The notes: generated from the sequence alone by a model not told the origin. 50,800 nucleotides of DNA from Caballeronia udeis (GCF_001544555.2 NZ_FCOK02000075.1:1-50800); one strand, 5' to 3'. Counted from the first letter of the stretch, positions 23,283 through 32,527 are shown. Made by a program: numbers and translations.

Positions 23283-24203
23283 ATGAATAATCGCGGGCAA
23301 CACACGATTTTACTGACTGGTGTAAACGGTCAGGTCGGGTTTGAGCTGGAGCGCAGTCTCCAGGGCCTCGGCCGCATTGTGGCGTTTGATCGAGGCAGCC
23401 TTGATCTTGCCGACCTCGACCAGGTACGACAGGTCGTGCGCGATGTGAGACCCGCTTTGATTGTGAACCCGGCGGCACATACAGCGGTCGACCGGGCCGA
23501 GAGCGAGCCGGATGCAGCCATGCAATTGAACGCGCATGCGCCGGAGGTGTTGGCGAATGAGGCAAAACGCCTTGGCGCGCTACTGGTTCATTACTCTACC
23601 GACTATGTCTTCGATGGAACAAAAGACGGTACTTACGTAGAAGACGATCCTGTCAATCCGCAGAACGCTTACGGCAGGAGCAAACTGGCCGGTGAACAGG
23701 CGATTGCCGCGTCGGGATGTGCGCATCTCATCTTTCGAACCAGCTGGGTGTACGGGGCACGAGGAAAGAACTTCCTCCAGACCATGCTGCGGTTGGGTGC
23801 GGAGCGAGATGAGCTAAGTATTGTGTCCGATCAGATTGGCGCGCCCACCTGGTCGAACACGATTTCGGCGCTGACGTCGAATGTGTTGTCAGAGGTGCTC
23901 GCCGGGGACATGGACTGGTGGGGGCAGGACTCTGGCATCTATCACCTGACGGCTTCAGGTTCAACCTCATGGTATGGCTTTGCCGAGGCAATCTTCGAGC
24001 GATCAACGTTGCGGCGAAAGCCCCAGCTTAAGCCGACCACGACGGAATCTTATCCGACCCCTGCAACGCGGCCTGCCAACTCGCGGCTATCAAATCAGAA
24101 ATTATTCAAGACGTTCGGTGTAATGGCGCCAGACTGGGATGAGGCGCTGGATCTTTGCATGGAGTCGCGCATCTGCAGAAGGGAAGTGCATGCTGTAACT
24201 TGA
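23283..24203 (+). CDS. rfbD: dTDP-4-dehydrorhamnose reductase
   Basis: Last step: NAD(P)H-dependent reduction to dTDP-L-rhamnose. The 306-residue SDR protein has ILLTGVNGQVGFELERSLQG, VNPAAHTAVDRAESEPD, YSTDYVFDGTKDGTY, the catalytic AYGRSKLAGEQAI (Tyr-x3-Lys) and RTSWVYGARGKNFLQTML. The reading frame extends 12 codons upstream into rfbC, but MNNRGQHTILLTG places the Rossmann motif correctly. It closes the operon; no clear terminator follows. A reductase-typical C-terminus (PATRPANSRLSNQKLFKTFG) is present, so the enzyme looks intact. Confidence 0.95.
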   Translation: MNNRGQHTILLTGVNGQVGFELERSLQGLGRIVAFDRGSLDLADLDQVRQVVRDVRPALIVNPAAHTAVDRAESEPDAAMQLNAHAPEVLANEAKRLGALLVHYSTDYVFDGTKDGTYVEDDPVNPQNAYGRSKLAGEQAIAASGCAHLIFRTSWVYGARGKNFLQTMLRLGAERDELSIVSDQIGAPTWSNTISALTSNVLSEVLAGDMDWWGQDSGIYHLTASGSTSWYGFAEAIFERSTLRRKPQLKPTTTESYPTPATRPANSRLSNQKLFKTFGVMAPDWDEALDLCMESRICRREVHAVT

Positions 24204-24379
24204 CAAGCTGCCATTGAGCGCAGGCTAGTGGGACACAGTTGCTGGAGAAGCACGTGCTCAGTCGACGTGGTGCAGCGCGTTGAACTTTCAATTGCACCGG
24301 GGTCGCTCGAGTTGACCACCACACGACCAGGGACGTCTCACGCCTCCTGCGCTGTACTATCGGCTAACGGGATCTTGCC

Positions 24380-24658
24380 ATGAATATCGATAAATTTTCC
24401 CGCGATCCCGAGTCGCTTTTTGTTGCGTTGAATTTGCAACAGGATGCGTTGGAAGCCGTTTCGCTGATACTAACAGCGGCTTGCGATCTTAATGATGAAC
24501 CGGCACTTAATAGCGATGAAGCCATTTCCCTAAAGGCAAGACATAGGGATGTTCTATGGCAGGCATGTGCCGCTGCACTGCAGGTGTGTCGTAACACGCC
24601 GCAAAGAGTCCTGATCGCGCTTCAGCCAGGCAAAGCGTCTCAGCGTGAACTTCAATGA
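24380..24658 (+). CDS. Small hypothetical protein (92 aa)
   Basis: A 92-residue, acidic, helical protein of no recognised family. MNIDKFSRDPESLFVALNLQ is followed by a helix rich in Ala, Leu and Val (DALEAVSLILTAACDLNDEP) and a second helical stretch ending ALQVCRNTPQRVLIALQPG. There is no signal peptide. The ATG at 24380 has a weak GGATC upstream. The 3' end overlaps the CHAT-protease relic in another frame. Protein-like composition and an uninterrupted frame support it, but without homology evidence I keep the confidence moderate. Confidence 0.5.
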   Translation: MNIDKFSRDPESLFVALNLQQDALEAVSLILTAACDLNDEPALNSDEAISLKARHRDVLWQACAAALQVCRNTPQRVLIALQPGKASQRELQ

Positions 24659-25082
24659 AACGATCGACGCTCAGTTTTCGCAGGGATATGTCAGGACGCA
24701 GCAGGCGTTCTGGCGAAAAACGAATCTCGGCGTGACCACGCGCCTGACTCGTGCGGATGTGCTCAACGACGTCAACAACGTGGCGACGCCCGACCAGATC
24801 CTCTATTTTTACTGTCATGCGATTGCATACGGATTGAATCAACCAGGCGGCCTGGATGCGTCGAGTCTGGTCCTCACCAACAAGCCGATCACGCTCAAGG
24901 ATTTCCGCCTCGAGGCCCCGACGGAGATCCCGCTATCCGGCAAGCCGCTCGGCGAGACGTTTCTGGACCTGCGCCAGGAATTCGTGGCGCGGCTCCATAA
25001 CCCGCCTGGCCTGCTCTACGCCCTGCACTGCGATGCCGATACGATGATCGATCCTCCGAGCGCCGGTGCCCTCGTGGCGTGA
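24615..25082 (+). pseudogene. CHAT-domain caspase-like protease relic, internally deleted
   Basis: The frame (usable GTG at 24645, 145 residues) reads as the C-terminal half of a CHAT peptidase. It has DQILYFYCHAIAYG with the catalytic His, then SSLVLTNKPITLKDFRLEAP and IPLSGKPL, and directly after that GETFLDLRQEFVARLHNPPG, LLYALHCDADTMIDP, the closing strand and helix. In intact CHAT domains about 60 residues containing the catalytic Cys (NACESAEL-type segment) and the following helix stand between these two blocks. The junction is near 24947-24952 and is in frame, so the protein would fold poorly and lack the nucleophile. The N-terminal part is also missing; a TGA at 24612 bounds the frame. 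CHAT proteases act in bacterial self/non-self or cell-death systems. Confidence 0.65.
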
Positions 25083-25169
25083 ACGGTCGCCGGCTCCGCA
25101 TGGGCTCAGCGTGGTGGATGGAGCGTTCGGTGCGCCGTGTCATAGCGGATCCAGCGGATCAAGCCTCGC

Positions 25170-25964
25170 TCATGGCTTTGCGCTCGCGTCCTGGTTCCGG
25201 AACGCCGCTTCTCCAGCGTCCGACACCTCGACCCACTTCTTGTCGGGCGCCGCGTCTGCGACGTAGTTGTCGTGCCAGTTCCACCACTTGTAGGTCTGGC
25301 TCTGGGGATAACCCTCGGGCGAGTCTTCCCAGACCTCCTGCCGGCCCAGCGGCGTGATGTCGAGGTAGTTCCAGGTGTTCCCCATCTGCTCGTCGCCGCG
25401 ATTGTTGATGAAGTAAGTACGGAACACGTGGTCGCCGTCGCGGTAGAACACGTTCGTGCCGTGCCACTCGTCCACGCCGAAGTCGGCGTCGAAACTGTCA
25501 GTGAGGGTGAACCACGGTATCTCCCAGCCCATCCGTGCCTTCAGCCGTACGATGTCCGCCTGAGGCGCACGCGAGACGAAGACGAGGGTGGTGTCACGGG
25601 CGTTCAGGTGGGCGACGTGCGCCACCTGGTCGGCCACCATGGAGCAGCCCCGGCACGCGTGCTCGGGCCAGCCGAACACACCCGGCTCGAAGAAGGCGCG
25701 GTAGACGATCAGCTGACGCCGGCCGTCGAACAGATCGAGCAGGCTGGCCTTGCCCGCGGGCCCTTCGAATGCATACGCCGTCTCCACGGCCATCCACGGC
25801 ATTCGCCGGCGCTCGGCGGCGAGTGCGTCACGCTCGCGGGTCCGCGCCTTTTCCTTCACGAGCAATTGCTCGCGGGCCGCCTCCCACGCTTGCGGCGACA
25901 CGACCGGTGGCGTGTGCATGGCAGGCTGTCCGTCTTTCCGTCCGTTCTCAGTTGATGTGGTCAT
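25170..25964 (-). CDS. DUF899 thioredoxin-like protein
   Basis: A 264-residue cytosolic protein of the DUF899 family (thioredoxin fold). Recognisable segments are VSPQAWEAAREQLLVKEKAR at the N-terminus, LDLFDGRRQLIVYRAFFEP, the CxxC-like motif HACRGCSMVADQVAHV (around residue 105), TLVFVSRAPQADIVRLKARM and GWEIPWFTLTDSFDADFGVD, closing with the W-rich YKWWNWHDNY. The family is often annotated as dithiol-disulfide isomerase-like but its reaction is not established. The start ATG has GGGAGAG upstream. It is a stand-alone gene, convergent with the CHAT relic and divergent from the benzoylformate decarboxylase. Confidence 0.85.
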   Translation of the reverse strand: MTTSTENGRKDGQPAMHTPPVVSPQAWEAAREQLLVKEKARTRERDALAAERRRMPWMAVETAYAFEGPAGKASLLDLFDGRRQLIVYRAFFEPGVFGWPEHACRGCSMVADQVAHVAHLNARDTTLVFVSRAPQADIVRLKARMGWEIPWFTLTDSFDADFGVDEWHGTNVFYRDGDHVFRTYFINNRGDEQMGNTWNYLDITPLGRQEVWEDSPEGYPQSQTYKWWNWHDNYVADAAPDKKWVEVSDAGEAAFRNQDASAKP

Positions 25965-26314
25965 GGCTTTTGCTCTCTCCCAGTGTGGGCGAATTCCCGC
26001 GCCTCGAGGCTGAAGCGCGACGCTATTCGCCAGTCATCGATCGTTGTTGGCCTGAGAAAAGTCTGGCACCGGAAAGCGGAGATTGGGAGTAACAAGTGTG
26101 GCGGCATTCCGATGGCGTTGCGGCGGTTCTCCGCCTCATCTCTGTTGAGAAACAGCAAGCACAATACCCGCTGCCGCCAGGGTCGCCATGGCTAAAAGTC
26201 ATGCACAAACGTAATGCCTTCCTCCTAAAAAGGCAATATTCATGATGTGCGCCGGCTTGGATAATCTGGCGACGGATAAAGCGCTCACTCGCAGGATTTT
26301 CAGGAGGCAATTGC

Positions 26315-27934
26315 ATGACAGGCAGTACCCCGCAGCAGTCTGTTTCAGACCGTACTCAACCCGCCCGCATCACGGTCCGCGACGCCGTGATCGATTTCAT
26401 GCGACGCGTGGGAATGACCTCGGTATTCGCGAATCCGGGGTCGACAGAGCTACCGATGTTCCGTGATTTCCCCACTGATTTTCGCTACGTGCTCGGGCTT
26501 CAGGAAGCCGTTGTAGTCGGCATGGCCGACGGTTATGCGCAGGCAACCGGCAACGCAACGCTCGTGAATTTGCATTCGGCAGCGGGTGTCGGCAACGCAA
26601 TGGGCAATATTTTCACGGCGTTTCGCAACCGCACGCCGATTGTCGTCACCGCCGGGCAACAGGCCCGTTCGATTCTTCCATTCGATCCGTTCCTCGCGTC
26701 AACGCACGCAACCGAGTTGCCCAAACCCTATGTGAAATGGAGCATCGAACCGGCGCGCGCCGCCGATGTGCCGCTGGCAATCGCGCGCGCTTATCACATT
26801 GCGATGCAGGAGCCGCGCGGCCCCGTGTTCGTCTCCATTCCTGCCGATGACTGGGACCAGCCGGCGGACTACGTGCCGCCAAGCGATGTCAGCACGGTGA
26901 TGCGCCCCGATCCGGTCATGCTGGCGCGCATGGGTGACGCACTCGATCTATGCGCGCGGCCGGCGTTGGTTGTAGGTGGCGGCGTGGACCGCGCAGGCGC
27001 GGTGGACGAAGTGGTGCGCCTCGCGGAGCGTCATCAGGCACGCGTTTTTGTTGCGCCCATGTCCGGACGCTGCAGCTTTCCGGAAGATCATCGGCTATTC
27101 GCCGGTTTCCTTCCCGCCATGCGCGAGAAGATCGTCGAGATACTCGGCGGCCATGATCTCATCTGCGTGCTCGGTGCTCCCGCGTTCACCTATCACGTTG
27201 AAGGCAGCGGTCCGCACGTTCCGCCGGGCGCGCAACTATTCCAGCTTGTCGATGACCCCGGCGTGGCTGCCTGGACCCCGTCGGGTACCGCAACGGTTGG
27301 CAATATCAGGCTGGGCGTCACGGACTTGCTGGCGCGGCCCGCACCCAGGACGCGTCCGCTGCCGGCGCCTCGCGGTGCTCCTCCACGCGCTGAGGCTTCT
27401 CCGCTGATGTCGGTGGCATTCGTACTTCAGACGCTTGCCGAAATACGCAACCCGGCGGATGTCGTGGTTGAAGAAGCGCCGAGTGCGCGGCCGGTGATGC
27501 AGGAATATCTGCCGTTCACCCGCAGCGGCACGTTCCTGACCATGGAAAGCGGCGGGCTGGGATACGGCATGCCCGCAGCGGTGGGCGTCGCGCTTGCCAA
27601 GCCCGGCACCCGCGTAATCGCGCTGATCGGCGACGGCTCCAGCATGTACTCGATCCAGGCGATATGGAGCGCGGTGCAGCTTAGCCTGCCTGTCATCTTC
27701 GTCATCCTTAACAATTCCCGATATGCGGCGTTACAGGACTTCGCGCCGGTGTTCGGCTTCGCACCAACAGATCCGGTACAGGGAACCGATCTCCCCGGTC
27801 TCGACTTCGTCACGCTGGCGGCCGGCATGGGATGCCGCGGCGTTGCGGTCAGGGAGGCCGCCCGGCTGAAGGACGTATTGAACGAAGCGTTGCACACCGA
27901 CGGGCCGATGCTTGTTGAAGTCATCGTGGCTTAG
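26315..27934 (+). CDS. mdlC: Benzoylformate decarboxylase (ThDP-dependent)
   Basis: Converts benzoylformate (phenylglyoxylate) to benzaldehyde and CO2 in the cytosol. The 539-residue protein has the three ThDP-enzyme domains. The N-terminal VFANPGSTELPMF carries the active-site Ser, GLQEAVVVGMADGYAQ the catalytic Glu, and NLHSAAGVGNAMGNIFTAF the His characteristic of MdlC. LGAPAFTYHVEG holds the second catalytic His, and the cofactor motif is GDGSSMYSIQAIWSAVQLSL to VIFVILNN. These residues separate it from acetolactate synthases. The start has AGGAGG eight bases upstream. It is followed 51 bp later by an aldehyde dehydrogenase, then an aromatic-acid importer and a porin, which fits phenylglyoxylate use. 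Mandelate racemase and dehydrogenase are absent here. Confidence 0.9.
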   Translation: MTGSTPQQSVSDRTQPARITVRDAVIDFMRRVGMTSVFANPGSTELPMFRDFPTDFRYVLGLQEAVVVGMADGYAQATGNATLVNLHSAAGVGNAMGNIFTAFRNRTPIVVTAGQQARSILPFDPFLASTHATELPKPYVKWSIEPARAADVPLAIARAYHIAMQEPRGPVFVSIPADDWDQPADYVPPSDVSTVMRPDPVMLARMGDALDLCARPALVVGGGVDRAGAVDEVVRLAERHQARVFVAPMSGRCSFPEDHRLFAGFLPAMREKIVEILGGHDLICVLGAPAFTYHVEGSGPHVPPGAQLFQLVDDPGVAAWTPSGTATVGNIRLGVTDLLARPAPRTRPLPAPRGAPPRAEASPLMSVAFVLQTLAEIRNPADVVVEEAPSARPVMQEYLPFTRSGTFLTMESGGLGYGMPAAVGVALAKPGTRVIALIGDGSSMYSIQAIWSAVQLSLPVIFVILNNSRYAALQDFAPVFGFAPTDPVQGTDLPGLDFVTLAAGMGCRGVAVREAARLKDVLNEALHTDGPMLVEVIVA

Positions 27935-27985
27935 CGCCTGTGACGCAGTGATCCCTGCTTACATAAAATCATCAGGAGACAGACA

Positions 27986-29437
27986 ATGAAAACCATTGCC
28001 ATGCTGATCAACGGCGAGGCGGTACAAGCTAGCAACGGCGCGACCTTCGAGCGCAGGAATCCGCTGGACGGCGAAGTTGCCACGCGTGCTCCGGCGGCCT
28101 CAGCGGATGACGCGCTGGCCGCGGTAGACGCTGCAGGCACTGCCTTCCCCGCGTGGTCTGCGCTTGGGCCGAGTGAGCGCCGCACTTTGTTGATGCGTGC
28201 CGCGCAGGCCCTTGAAGGAAAGCACGCCGACTTCGTGGCCGCCATGGCGGCGGAAACCGGGGCGTCGGCTATCTGGGCCGGGTTTAACGTGCATCTGGCC
28301 GCTTCCGGGCTCATGGAGGCCGCCGCGCTTACCACGCAGATCTCCGGCGAAGTGATTCCCTCGGACGTACCCGGCAGCCTCGCAATGGGCGTGCGGCAAC
28401 CAGCGGGCGTCGTGCTCGGCATCGCGCCGTGGAATGCGCCGGTGATCCTTGCGGTTCGCGCTATCGCGCTGCCGCTCGCGTGCGGCAACACGGTGGTCCT
28501 CAAGGGGTCGGAGATATGTCCGGCAACCCACGGCCTGATCGTCGAGGCGCTGCAGGAGGCGGGGCTCCCCGCCGGCGTGGTGAACTTCGTGACGAACGCT
28601 CCCGCGGACGTCGGCCCGATTGTTGAGGCCATGATTGCTCACCCGAAAGTGCGCCGCGTCAACTTCACGGGCTCGACCCGGGTCGGCAAGGTGATTGCTG
28701 CAAGCTGCGCGAAGTACCTCAAACCAGTGGTCCTGGAACTGGGCGGCAAGGCGCCGTTGCTCGTGCTGGACGATGCTGATCTCGATGCCGCTGTCGACGC
28801 TGCCGTGTTCGGTGCGTTCGCCAACTCGGGGCAAATTTGCATGTCGACGGAACGTATCGTCGTGGATCGCAAGGTGGCCGACGCGTTCGTCAAGCGGCTC
28901 GCCTCCCGGGCGGTCGAACTGCCATTGGGCGATCCGCGCAACGGGCCGGTTGTGCTCGGCTCGGTTGTCGACATGAGCACGGTTGCGCGATGCAATGCAT
29001 TGATTGACGATGCGCTCGCGAAAGGCGCAACGCTGCTATGCGGAGGCAAGGCAGACAGCACGTTGATGCCGGCCACGTTGCTGGATCACGTAAGCGCTGA
29101 CATGCGGATCTATCACGACGAGTCGTTCGGACCGGTCAAAGGGATCGTGCGCGTGGATGGCGACGAAGAGGCTATTGCCTGCGCCAACGACAATGAATTT
29201 GGCTTGTCTTCAGCGGTGTTCAGCCGTGATGTCGCACGCGCGATGAATGTCGCCCGGCGCATTGAGTCGGGCATCTGTCACATCAACGGTCCGACGGTAC
29301 ACGACGAAGCGCAGATGCCCTTTGGCGGCGTAAAGGGCAGCGGATTCGGTCACTTTGGCGGCAAGGCGGGTATTGCGGAGTTCACCGATCTGCGCTGGAT
29401 TACCGTGCAGACGACGCCGCGTCATTACCCGTTCTGA
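27986..29437 (+). CDS. Aldehyde dehydrogenase (benzaldehyde/salicylaldehyde dehydrogenase-like)
   Basis: Oxidises an aromatic aldehyde to the acid with NAD(P)+. The 483-residue protein has the ALDH landmarks GIAPWNAPVILAVRAIALPL, NFTGSTRVGKVIA, VVLELGGKAPLLVLDDADLD (catalytic Glu, ~250) and NSGQICMSTERIVV (catalytic Cys, ~285), then FGPVKGIVRVDGDEEAIACA. Its size and motif spelling are closer to vanillin/salicylaldehyde dehydrogenases (Vdh, DoxF type) than to the about 435-residue class-3 MdlD of Pseudomonas putida. Its position 51 bp after mdlC makes benzaldehyde the likely substrate. The start has GGAGACAG upstream, the same leader as the importer gene, suggesting parallel translation signals. 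Confidence 0.9.
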   Translation: MKTIAMLINGEAVQASNGATFERRNPLDGEVATRAPAASADDALAAVDAAGTAFPAWSALGPSERRTLLMRAAQALEGKHADFVAAMAAETGASAIWAGFNVHLAASGLMEAAALTTQISGEVIPSDVPGSLAMGVRQPAGVVLGIAPWNAPVILAVRAIALPLACGNTVVLKGSEICPATHGLIVEALQEAGLPAGVVNFVTNAPADVGPIVEAMIAHPKVRRVNFTGSTRVGKVIAASCAKYLKPVVLELGGKAPLLVLDDADLDAAVDAAVFGAFANSGQICMSTERIVVDRKVADAFVKRLASRAVELPLGDPRNGPVVLGSVVDMSTVARCNALIDDALAKGATLLCGGKADSTLMPATLLDHVSADMRIYHDESFGPVKGIVRVDGDEEAIACANDNEFGLSSAVFSRDVARAMNVARRIESGICHINGPTVHDEAQMPFGGVKGSGFGHFGGKAGIAEFTDLRWITVQTTPRHYPF

Positions 29438-29657
29438 CTTATGGGCAGAACTTTGGTGTGTGCGCATGCAGTTGTCTAAATGATAAAGAGTCCTGGGCAT
29501 ATTGATAAAAATCCGTAGCACGTCGATAAGGTCATGCAGGAAGGTCATGACTTTTACGCTAATCGGCAATATCAAAAGAGCGAGCCGCACTTACATAATT
29601 TGCTGAAGAAAATAAAGATGCGCGGGGAAAGCCCACGCATGAACAGGAGACAGTCAT

Positions 29658-31061
29658 ATGCCCAGCTACGTCCCTCCCGCTGTGTTTACGGGGTCCGCGC
29701 TGACGGAACCCGATCAGGCGATGGAGTTGCAGGACACGAGCAAGACCGTGGACATTGGGAGCGTGCTCGACGACGGTCCGTTCACTACGTTCCAGAAACT
29801 CATTGTGCTGCTGGCGGCGCTATCGATCATTGTCGACGGTTTCGACAGCCAGTTGATCGGTTTTGCCATTCCCGTGTTGATCAAGGAGTGGGGTATAGCG
29901 CGCAACGCGTTTGCGCCGGTGGTTGCCGCGGGACTGATCGGCATGGGAATAGGCAGCGCCTGCGCCGGTTTGTTCGCGGATCGTTTTGGCCGGCGCTGGG
30001 CGGTGATCGGGAGCGTGCTGGTCTTCGGCATTGCGACCTGCGCGATCAGCCTCGCCCCGAACCTTGTGGTGATTGCTGCGCTGCGTTTCATCGCGGGACT
30101 GGGAATAGGCGGAGCGTTGCCGACGTCCACCACATTGACGGCGGAATATACGCCGGCGCGCTTGCGCACCGTCGCGGTCACCGTCACGATCCTTTGCGTT
30201 CCTCTTGGTGGCATGGTCGCCGGGCTGTTCGCCAGCGTGATCCTGCCGGCTTATGGCTGGCGTGCTCTGTTTTTGATGGGCGGCGTGCTGCCGCTGGTAC
30301 TTGCCGTGCTGCTGCTGTTCGCGCTGCCTGAGTCTCCACGCTTCCTGTCGCGTCGCCCGCATCGCTGGGCAGAACTGGTGGCGCTGTTGGGCCGCATGTC
30401 GCGCCCTGTCGCGAAAGATGCGCGCTTCACCGACATACGCGAGCGTGATTCAGAAAAGCATGTGGGGTTCACCGCGCTGTTCAAGGACGGTCGCGCGCTG
30501 GACACCGTGGCGATCTGGTGTGCGTTCTTCATGTGCTTGCTGGCTGTCTATGCCGCGTTTAGCTGGCTGCCGACCATGCTGACCAACGAGGGTTTGTCGG
30601 TGCAGTTAGCAGGCTACGGGTTGACGGCCTACAACCTCGGCGGTGCGATCGGGGCGCTGGCGTGTGCGGTCACCATCGCACGATTCGGTTCGCGCTGGCC
30701 GCTGATCGTCTGTTGCTTCGGCGCCGCCGCCAGCGCGTGGCTGCTGTTGACCGTGGACGTCTCCCGGCACGTTAGCGTGCTGATGTTCGGACTCTTTACG
30801 CACGGCCTGTTCGTCAACGCGGTGCAGTCCACCATGTATGCGCTTTGCGCCTATGTGTACCCGACAGGGGTGCGTGCGACCGGAACGGCTTCGGCGCTGG
30901 CATTCGGGCGGATAGGCGCGATTGTCAGCGCGTTCGCCGGCGCCGCGGTCATCACCGCCGGCGGCGCGTCGTCGTACCTCCTGATGCTGGGAGCGGCAAT
31001 GACGGTGGTGTTGATTGCGCTTGCGCTCGTTCGGCGACACATACCCAGGGCGATCCGGTAG
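29658..31061 (+). CDS. MFS aromatic acid:H+ symporter (AAHS family)
   Basis: A 467-residue inner-membrane protein with 12 predicted helices that imports aromatic acids. AAHS signatures are DGFDSQLIGFAIPVLIKEWG in helix 1, GLFADRFGRRWAVIGSVLVF (loop 2-3 G-x3-D-R-x-G-RR) and GLGIGGALPTSTTLTAEYTP, and the central loop contains RFTDIRERDSEKHVGF. This group includes PcaK, BenK and MhpT. The about 35-residue N-terminal extension is unusually long but contains no signal. Start at 29658 with AGGAGACAG. It lies 220 bp after the aldehyde dehydrogenase and before the porin, probably importing phenylglyoxylate, mandelate or benzoate. Confidence 0.9.
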   Translation: MPSYVPPAVFTGSALTEPDQAMELQDTSKTVDIGSVLDDGPFTTFQKLIVLLAALSIIVDGFDSQLIGFAIPVLIKEWGIARNAFAPVVAAGLIGMGIGSACAGLFADRFGRRWAVIGSVLVFGIATCAISLAPNLVVIAALRFIAGLGIGGALPTSTTLTAEYTPARLRTVAVTVTILCVPLGGMVAGLFASVILPAYGWRALFLMGGVLPLVLAVLLLFALPESPRFLSRRPHRWAELVALLGRMSRPVAKDARFTDIRERDSEKHVGFTALFKDGRALDTVAIWCAFFMCLLAVYAAFSWLPTMLTNEGLSVQLAGYGLTAYNLGGAIGALACAVTIARFGSRWPLIVCCFGAAASAWLLLTVDVSRHVSVLMFGLFTHGLFVNAVQSTMYALCAYVYPTGVRATGTASALAFGRIGAIVSAFAGAAVITAGGASSYLLMLGAAMTVVLIALALVRRHIPRAIR

Positions 31062-31323
31062 GACGCTGGACATACTTTCATGGAATCTTCCAATCGGGGT
31101 TGAGTGATCCTCATCCCCGCACGCCCCTGACTTAACAGGTCAAGTGGCGGGATTCGGATCTATAAGAATTTTAATAAATTAGCATACCTATCAATTAATG
31201 AGCGCGAAGTTCGAAACGAGACGATTGAAACCAGGAGGGTCAAGTGCGCAACGCGCTTGACTGTCGTCGGAACAAGACCATTCAACCTGCATTTCAAAGC
31301 GCAGGTCAGGGGACCCGGAGATC

Positions 31324-32463
31324 ATGAAATACAAAACGGCATTGGCAGGAGCACTTCTCGGCATCAGCGCGACCGCGTCTTTCGCGCAAAGCAACGTGAC
31401 GTTGTACGGGATTATCGATACGGGTGTCGAGTTCGTCACCCATGCCGATGCATCGGGCGACAGCGTGGTACGGATGCCCGGCGTGACAGGAGAACTGCCG
31501 TCGCGATGGGGCATACGCGGCAACGAGGACCTTGGCGGCGGATGGTCGGCCATCTTCACGTTGGAGAGCGGCTTCAACACGAAAGCCGGAACGCTGAACC
31601 AGGGCGGCCGCCTGTTCGGCAGGCAAGCGCTGGTCGGTTTCACAGGACCGTATGGCAGCCTGACGTTCGGGCGTCAGTACACCATGACTTACTGGGCCAT
31701 CCTTGATTCCGATCTGCTCGGCCCGGATATTTATGGCGGCACGGGTTCCTTCGACCAGTATCTGCCCAGCGCGCGCAGCGACAACACGGTTGTCTACAAG
31801 GGAACCTTCGGGGGCCTGACGGCGGGTGCGACCTATTCCTTCGGACGTGATTCGGCCGGTACCGGAAATTCACCGGGGCAGGGCACATGTGTGGGCTCGG
31901 TGCCGGGCAGCCCCCAAACCTGCCGCGAGTGGTCCGCCATGCTGCGGTATGACGGGAGCGGTTTCGGCGCTGCCGCAGCTTACGACGAACAACGCGGCGG
32001 CCCGGGGGCATCGGCGAACCTGTTCGACGGTACGCCCACGTTCGGGTTGACCAACCCGGGCGACAAGGATATCCGCATGCAGTTGAACGGCTACGGAGCG
32101 ATCGGCAAACTGAAGATTGGCGGCGGCTGGCTGGGCCGACGGGTGGAGACCGTTTCGGCTGCGACGCCCAACGTGAGGTCCGACCAGTTTTACTTGACGG
32201 CTGCGTATCCGGTTACGCCAGCGTTCCTCGTGGATGGCGGTATCTACCGGATCGTCAACCAGCAGGACGACACGCGGGGCACGATCGAGGTGTTGCGCAC
32301 GACCTATTTCCTGTCGAAGAGTACGGCTGTGTATCTGCAGGGCGCGTATCTGGCGAACAGCGCGAAAGCCGCGTATACGGTGAGTCAGGGTGGCGGCGGC
32401 ACGACGCCTGCCGCGGGCGCGGGGCAACTCGGCGTCATGGCGGGATTGCGGCACAGTTTCTAG
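31324..32463 (+). CDS. Outer-membrane general porin (Burkholderia type)
   Basis: A 379-residue trimeric beta-barrel porin of the Gram-negative porin family. The Sec signal peptide is clear (MKYKTALAGALLGISATASF, cleaved after FA) and is followed by QSNVTLYGIIDTGVEFVTHA, the invariant first strand of Burkholderia OpcP/OmpC-like porins. Further strands are SRWGIRGNEDLGGGWSAIF, LESGFNTKAGTLNQGGRLF and GRQALVGFTGPYGSLTFGRQ, and the barrel ends with the required C-terminal Phe (GLRHSF). Start with GGAG four bases upstream. It is the last gene of the aromatic module and probably provides outer-membrane passage; these porins are frequently induced by the growth substrate. Confidence 0.92.
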   Translation: MKYKTALAGALLGISATASFAQSNVTLYGIIDTGVEFVTHADASGDSVVRMPGVTGELPSRWGIRGNEDLGGGWSAIFTLESGFNTKAGTLNQGGRLFGRQALVGFTGPYGSLTFGRQYTMTYWAILDSDLLGPDIYGGTGSFDQYLPSARSDNTVVYKGTFGGLTAGATYSFGRDSAGTGNSPGQGTCVGSVPGSPQTCREWSAMLRYDGSGFGAAAAYDEQRGGPGASANLFDGTPTFGLTNPGDKDIRMQLNGYGAIGKLKIGGGWLGRRVETVSAATPNVRSDQFYLTAAYPVTPAFLVDGGIYRIVNQQDDTRGTIEVLRTTYFLSKSTAVYLQGAYLANSAKAAYTVSQGGGGTTPAAGAGQLGVMAGLRHSF

Positions 32464-32496
32464 GTGCCCGAATCCGCCGACAAAGACGCCGTTCCC

Positions 32497-32527
32497 AAGG
32501 GCCAGTTTAATCACTGGTCCCCTTTAC
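32497..32527 (+). terminator. Probable intrinsic terminator after the porin gene
   Basis: An AAGGG-CCAGT / ACTGG-T-CCCCTT hairpin (stem arms about 32497-32506 and 32513-32525, loop TTAATC, one bulged T) lies 33 bp after the porin stop. The T tract is short (CTTTAC), so termination may be incomplete. Confidence 0.5.

Noticed and set aside
25272..25955. 227-codon plus-strand frame opposite the DUF899 gene
   Set aside because: Antisense shadow; the minus strand carries conserved DUF899 motifs.
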